A DNA stretch of 64,000 nucleotides from Modicisalibacter sp049808615 (lineage in GTDB: Bacteria > Pseudomonadota > Gammaproteobacteria > Pseudomonadales > Halomonadaceae): NCBI RefSeq assembly GCF_049808615.1, contig NZ_JBNCAN010000017.1:1-64000 (forward strand). Reading direction: 5' to 3'. Numbering within the stretch: position 1 is the first letter of the stretch; every line of letters starts with the position of its first letter. The translations under genes were made by a program, and so were the position numbers. Shown here in pieces: positions 61,470 to 64,000 of this stretch. The notes beneath the pieces were generated by a model. That model was not told the origin of the DNA and did no database searches. It was given only the letters and a program-made list of their open reading frames with translations.

Positions 61470-62984
61470 TTACGCCATGAATAAGCGATAGGCGACGTTG
61501 TCGCTTTCCTTCCAGTACCGATAGCCGATCTCATCGAAGTGCTCCTCGACATGGCCCCGATCGCCATTGGGAATCTGCATGCCCACCAACACACGCCCGT
61601 AGGCCGCGCCGTGATTGCGATAATGGAACAGCGAAATGTTCCAGTCCGCCGGCAAATGGGTAAGAAAGTTCATCAGGGCGCCGGGGCGCTCAGGAAACTC
61701 GAAGCGATAGACCTGCTCCTCGAAGTGTTCCCGAGGGCGTCCCCCTCCCAGATGGCGAATGTGCAGCTTGGCCAACTCATTGTCGGTCAGATCCTCCACC
61801 GGATAATCCGCCTCGCGCAACTTGCGAATCACCTCCTGACGATCCTCACCGCCGGGTTTGACCTGCACCCCAACGAAGATATGGGCACACTCCGGGTCGG
61901 CGTAGCGATAGTTGAACTCGGTGACCATGCGTTTGCCGATGATCTTGCAGAATCGCTTGAAGCTGCCTGGCCGCTCGGGGATGGTCACCGCCAGGATTGC
62001 CTCGCGCTGTTCACCAAGCTCGGTACGCTCTGCGATATGCTGCAGGCGATCAAAGTTGGTATTGGCACCGGAATTGATGCATAACAGCGTCTCGCCCTCG
62101 GCACCGGTCTGCTGCACATATTTCTTGAGTCCGGCCAGGGACAAGGCGCCGGAGGTCTCCGCCACTGCTCGGGTATCCTCGAAGATATCCTTGACCGCCG
62201 CGCACATCTCATCGGTATTGACAGTAATCACGTCATCGACCAGATCGCGCATGATGGCAAAAGGTGCCTCGCCGATCTGCGCCACCGCCACGCCCTCGGC
62301 GAATACCCCGACCTCCTTGAGCGTCACGCGCTTACCGGCCTCCAATGCCGCCTTGAGACAGGCGCTGTCCTCGGCCTCGACACCGATGACCTTGATCTCA
62401 GGGCGCAGGTACTTGACGTAGGCCGCCACCCCGGCGATCAGCCCACCACCGCCGACCGGCACGAAGATGGCATCGAGACGCCCGGCGTGCTGACGCAGGA
62501 TTTCCATGCCGACCGTGCCCTGGCCGGCGATCACATCCAGGTCGTCGAAGGGTGGAACATAGGTATAACCGTGTTCTTCAATCAACTCCCGAGCATGGGC
62601 CAGCGCCTCGCTGAAGGCATCGCCGCGCAACACCACCCGCGCCCCCCGGGCCCGCACAGCCTGGACCTTGATTTCGGGGGTAATACGGGGCATCACGATG
62701 ACCGCTTTCACCCCCATCAGTTTCGCTGCCAGCGCCAATCCCTGGGCATGATTGCCTGCGGAGGCGGCGATCACGCCCTTGGCCTTCTGAGCCTCGGATA
62801 ACTGTGCCATGCGGTTATAAGCACCGCGAATCTTGAAGGAAAAAACCGGCTGAAGATCCTCGCGCTTGATCAGCACCTGATTGTTGAGTCGGCGCGACAA
62901 AAAAGGAGCGGAGGTAATGGGGGTTTCCCGGGCCGCTTCATAGACGCGAGCCTGGAGTATCTTCTTGACGGTATCTTCGAGCAT
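61470..62984 (-). CDS. ilvA: threonine deaminase, biosynthetic
   Basis: Converts threonine to 2-oxobutyrate for isoleucine synthesis. The 504-residue protein has the PLP lysine in FSFKIRGAYN, SAGNHAQGLAL, VPVGGGGLIAGVA, and two C-terminal ACT-like regulatory domains (EQREAILAVTIPERPGSF and YRFEFPERPGALMNFL) expected to bind isoleucine and valine. The ATG before LEDTVKKIL is used; the longer frame reaches the divergent rpiA promoter. Confidence 0.95.
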   Translation of the reverse strand: MLEDTVKKILQARVYEAARETPITSAPFLSRRLNNQVLIKREDLQPVFSFKIRGAYNRMAQLSEAQKAKGVIAASAGNHAQGLALAAKLMGVKAVIVMPRITPEIKVQAVRARGARVVLRGDAFSEALAHARELIEEHGYTYVPPFDDLDVIAGQGTVGMEILRQHAGRLDAIFVPVGGGGLIAGVAAYVKYLRPEIKVIGVEAEDSACLKAALEAGKRVTLKEVGVFAEGVAVAQIGEAPFAIMRDLVDDVITVNTDEMCAAVKDIFEDTRAVAETSGALSLAGLKKYVQQTGAEGETLLCINSGANTNFDRLQHIAERTELGEQREAILAVTIPERPGSFKRFCKIIGKRMVTEFNYRYADPECAHIFVGVQVKPGGEDRQEVIRKLREADYPVEDLTDNELAKLHIRHLGGGRPREHFEEQVYRFEFPERPGALMNFLTHLPADWNISLFHYRNHGAAYGRVLVGMQIPNGDRGHVEEHFDEIGYRYWKESDNVAYRLFMA

Positions 62985-63106
62985 CCTGATGTCCTGAAAG
63001 TCGTACAATGCGACGGCTGGCCGCCCCCCGAACCCCGATGTATCGGTGTCCGGAATGATGGGATCGCCTATAATGGCATTTTTCCCACTGGCCAACGAGT
63101 CTTCTA

Positions 63107-63784
63107 ATGAATCAGGACGCTCTCAAGCGCGAGGTGGCGGCGGCCGCCATTGATGAAATTCGCCCCCTGCTGGCCAGGGATACCGTGATCGGTGTGGGCA
63201 CCGGCTCCACGGCCAATCACTTCATCGACCTGCTCGCCGAATTGCGTCACGATTTTCAGGGCGCAGTGGCCAGCTCCCAGGCGACCGCGGAGCGTCTGAA
63301 GGGACATGGTATCGACGTCTTCGAGCTCAACCACGTTGGTAGCGTGCCGGTCTACATCGATGGAGCGGACGAGATCAACCCACATCTGGAAATGATCAAA
63401 GGCGGCGGCGCGGCCCTGACCCGGGAGAAGATCGCCGCCGCCTGCGCCGAACGTTTCATCTGTATCGCCGATGTCTCGAAGCGCGTCACCGTGCTGGGCG
63501 GCTTCCCTTTGCCTATCGAGGTGATTCCCATGGCGCGCTCCTACGTCGCCCGTGAACTGGTCAAGCGCGGCATCACGCCGGTCTATCGCGACGGCGTGGT
63601 CACCGACAACGGCAATCAGATTCTCGACTGCTACGACTTCCTGATCGAGGACCCTCAGCGGGTCGAGTTCGATCTCAACAACATCGTCGGCGTGGTGACC
63701 AACGGCCTGTTCGCTCACCGCTCCGCGGATGTGCTACTGCTGGGTTCCGATAGTGGCGTGGAGCGTTTGCTACGCCCGGAGTAA
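63107..63784 (+). CDS. rpiA: ribose-5-phosphate isomerase A
   Basis: Interconverts ribose 5-phosphate and ribulose 5-phosphate. The 225-residue protein has GVGTGSTANHFIDLL, the catalytic aspartates in YIDGADEINPHLEMIKGGG, the acidic ADVSKRVTVLG stretch and NQILDCYDF. It is divergent from ilvA, a common arrangement in gammaproteobacteria. Confidence 0.97.
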   Translation: MNQDALKREVAAAAIDEIRPLLARDTVIGVGTGSTANHFIDLLAELRHDFQGAVASSQATAERLKGHGIDVFELNHVGSVPVYIDGADEINPHLEMIKGGGAALTREKIAAACAERFICIADVSKRVTVLGGFPLPIEVIPMARSYVARELVKRGITPVYRDGVVTDNGNQILDCYDFLIEDPQRVEFDLNNIVGVVTNGLFAHRSADVLLLGSDSGVERLLRPE

Positions 63785-63788
63785 GTCA

Positions 63789-64000
63789 TCACTTACGTGG
63801 GAGCAGGCGCTCCAGCCCCTTCAGGGTACGTTGTAGCGCTCCTCTGTTGGCGTCGATGGCAGCCAGCCCCGCTGCCGCCTGACGATGGCATTTCTCAGGA
63901 TCATTCAGCAGCGCGATCAGCGCCTCGCCGAGAGCGGCGGCGTCTGCCACCTCCACCAGGGCCCCCGCCTCACGCAAGGGCTTGGCGACATCCTCGAAAT
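63789..64000 (-). CDS. waaA: 3-deoxy-D-manno-octulosonic acid transferase, 3' part
   Basis: Only the last 70 residues lie in the window. FEDVAKPLREAGALVEVADA and the terminal AIDANRGALQRTLKGLERLL match the end of Kdo transferase WaaA, which adds Kdo to lipid A. The gene continues past the edge on the minus strand and converges with rpiA. Confidence 0.8.
   Translation of the reverse strand, partial: FEDVAKPLREAGALVEVADAAALGEALIALLNDPEKCHRQAAAGLAAIDANRGALQRTLKGLERLLPRK

Overview
The window looks like chromosome from a high-GC gammaproteobacterium of the Halomonas/Chromohalobacter type. This is an inference from gene order, not from a marker gene: gshB-tonB-yqgE-ruvX-pyrR-pyrB, zapA-6S RNA-fau, secB-rhodanese-gpmI, ilvA/rpiA, and two flavin hydroxylases of ubiquinone synthesis. 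Local GC drops at the HsdS target-recognition domain, at the BrnT/BrnA module and around 53.4-53.9 kb, which suggests exchanged or acquired DNA there.

Layout. 0-4.7 kb: the 3' end of a type I restriction-modification locus (truncated hsdS, an AlbA_2/ATPase protein with a 21-bp repeat, hsdM) with start/stop overlaps throughout. 4.7-18.8 kb: a catabolic region built from two divergent TRAP transporters around a GntR/FCD regulator, with a dihydropyrimidinase/hydantoinase, a keto-acid hydratase, a PLP amino-acid deaminase-like enzyme, an arylmalonate-decarboxylase/maleate-isomerase-like protein, a hydantoin-racemase-like protein without its catalytic cysteines, and a second GntR/FCD regulator. 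The substrate cannot be read from the sequence.

18.8-37.6 kb: an almost complete purine-ring salvage island. Urate is oxidised by the membrane cytochrome-type urate oxidase PuuD. UraH and UraD give (S)-allantoin, HpxA racemises allantoin, and PuuE opens it to allantoate. AllE and AllA act after an allantoate amidohydrolase that is not in the window. Glyoxylate then goes through Gcl, Hyi/GlxR, glycerate kinase and pyruvate kinase to pyruvate. Two NCS1 permeases lie inside the island and an NCS2 permease lies 24 kb away. Two recurring operator types tie these genes together: an IclR-type palindrome (TGGAAA-N3-TTTCCA) and a TTGTATACAA-type palindrome. The likely binders are the IclR-family and GntR/FCD-family regulators encoded in the island. 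Two small toxin-antitoxin modules sit in its middle.

37.6-53.3 kb: mostly housekeeping genes (inactive dihydroorotase homologue, patatin, pyrB/pyrR, ruvX, yqgE, tonB, gshB, rsmE, secB, rhodanese, gpmI, envC, ctpA), plus an SDR gene remnant. 53.4-64 kb: a frameshifted WD40-like gene, ubiI and ubiH split by the NCS2 permease gene, ygfB, zapA, 6S RNA, fau flanked by two copies of a ~130-bp dispersed repeat, a 31-residue membrane protein, ilvA, rpiA and the 3' end of waaA.
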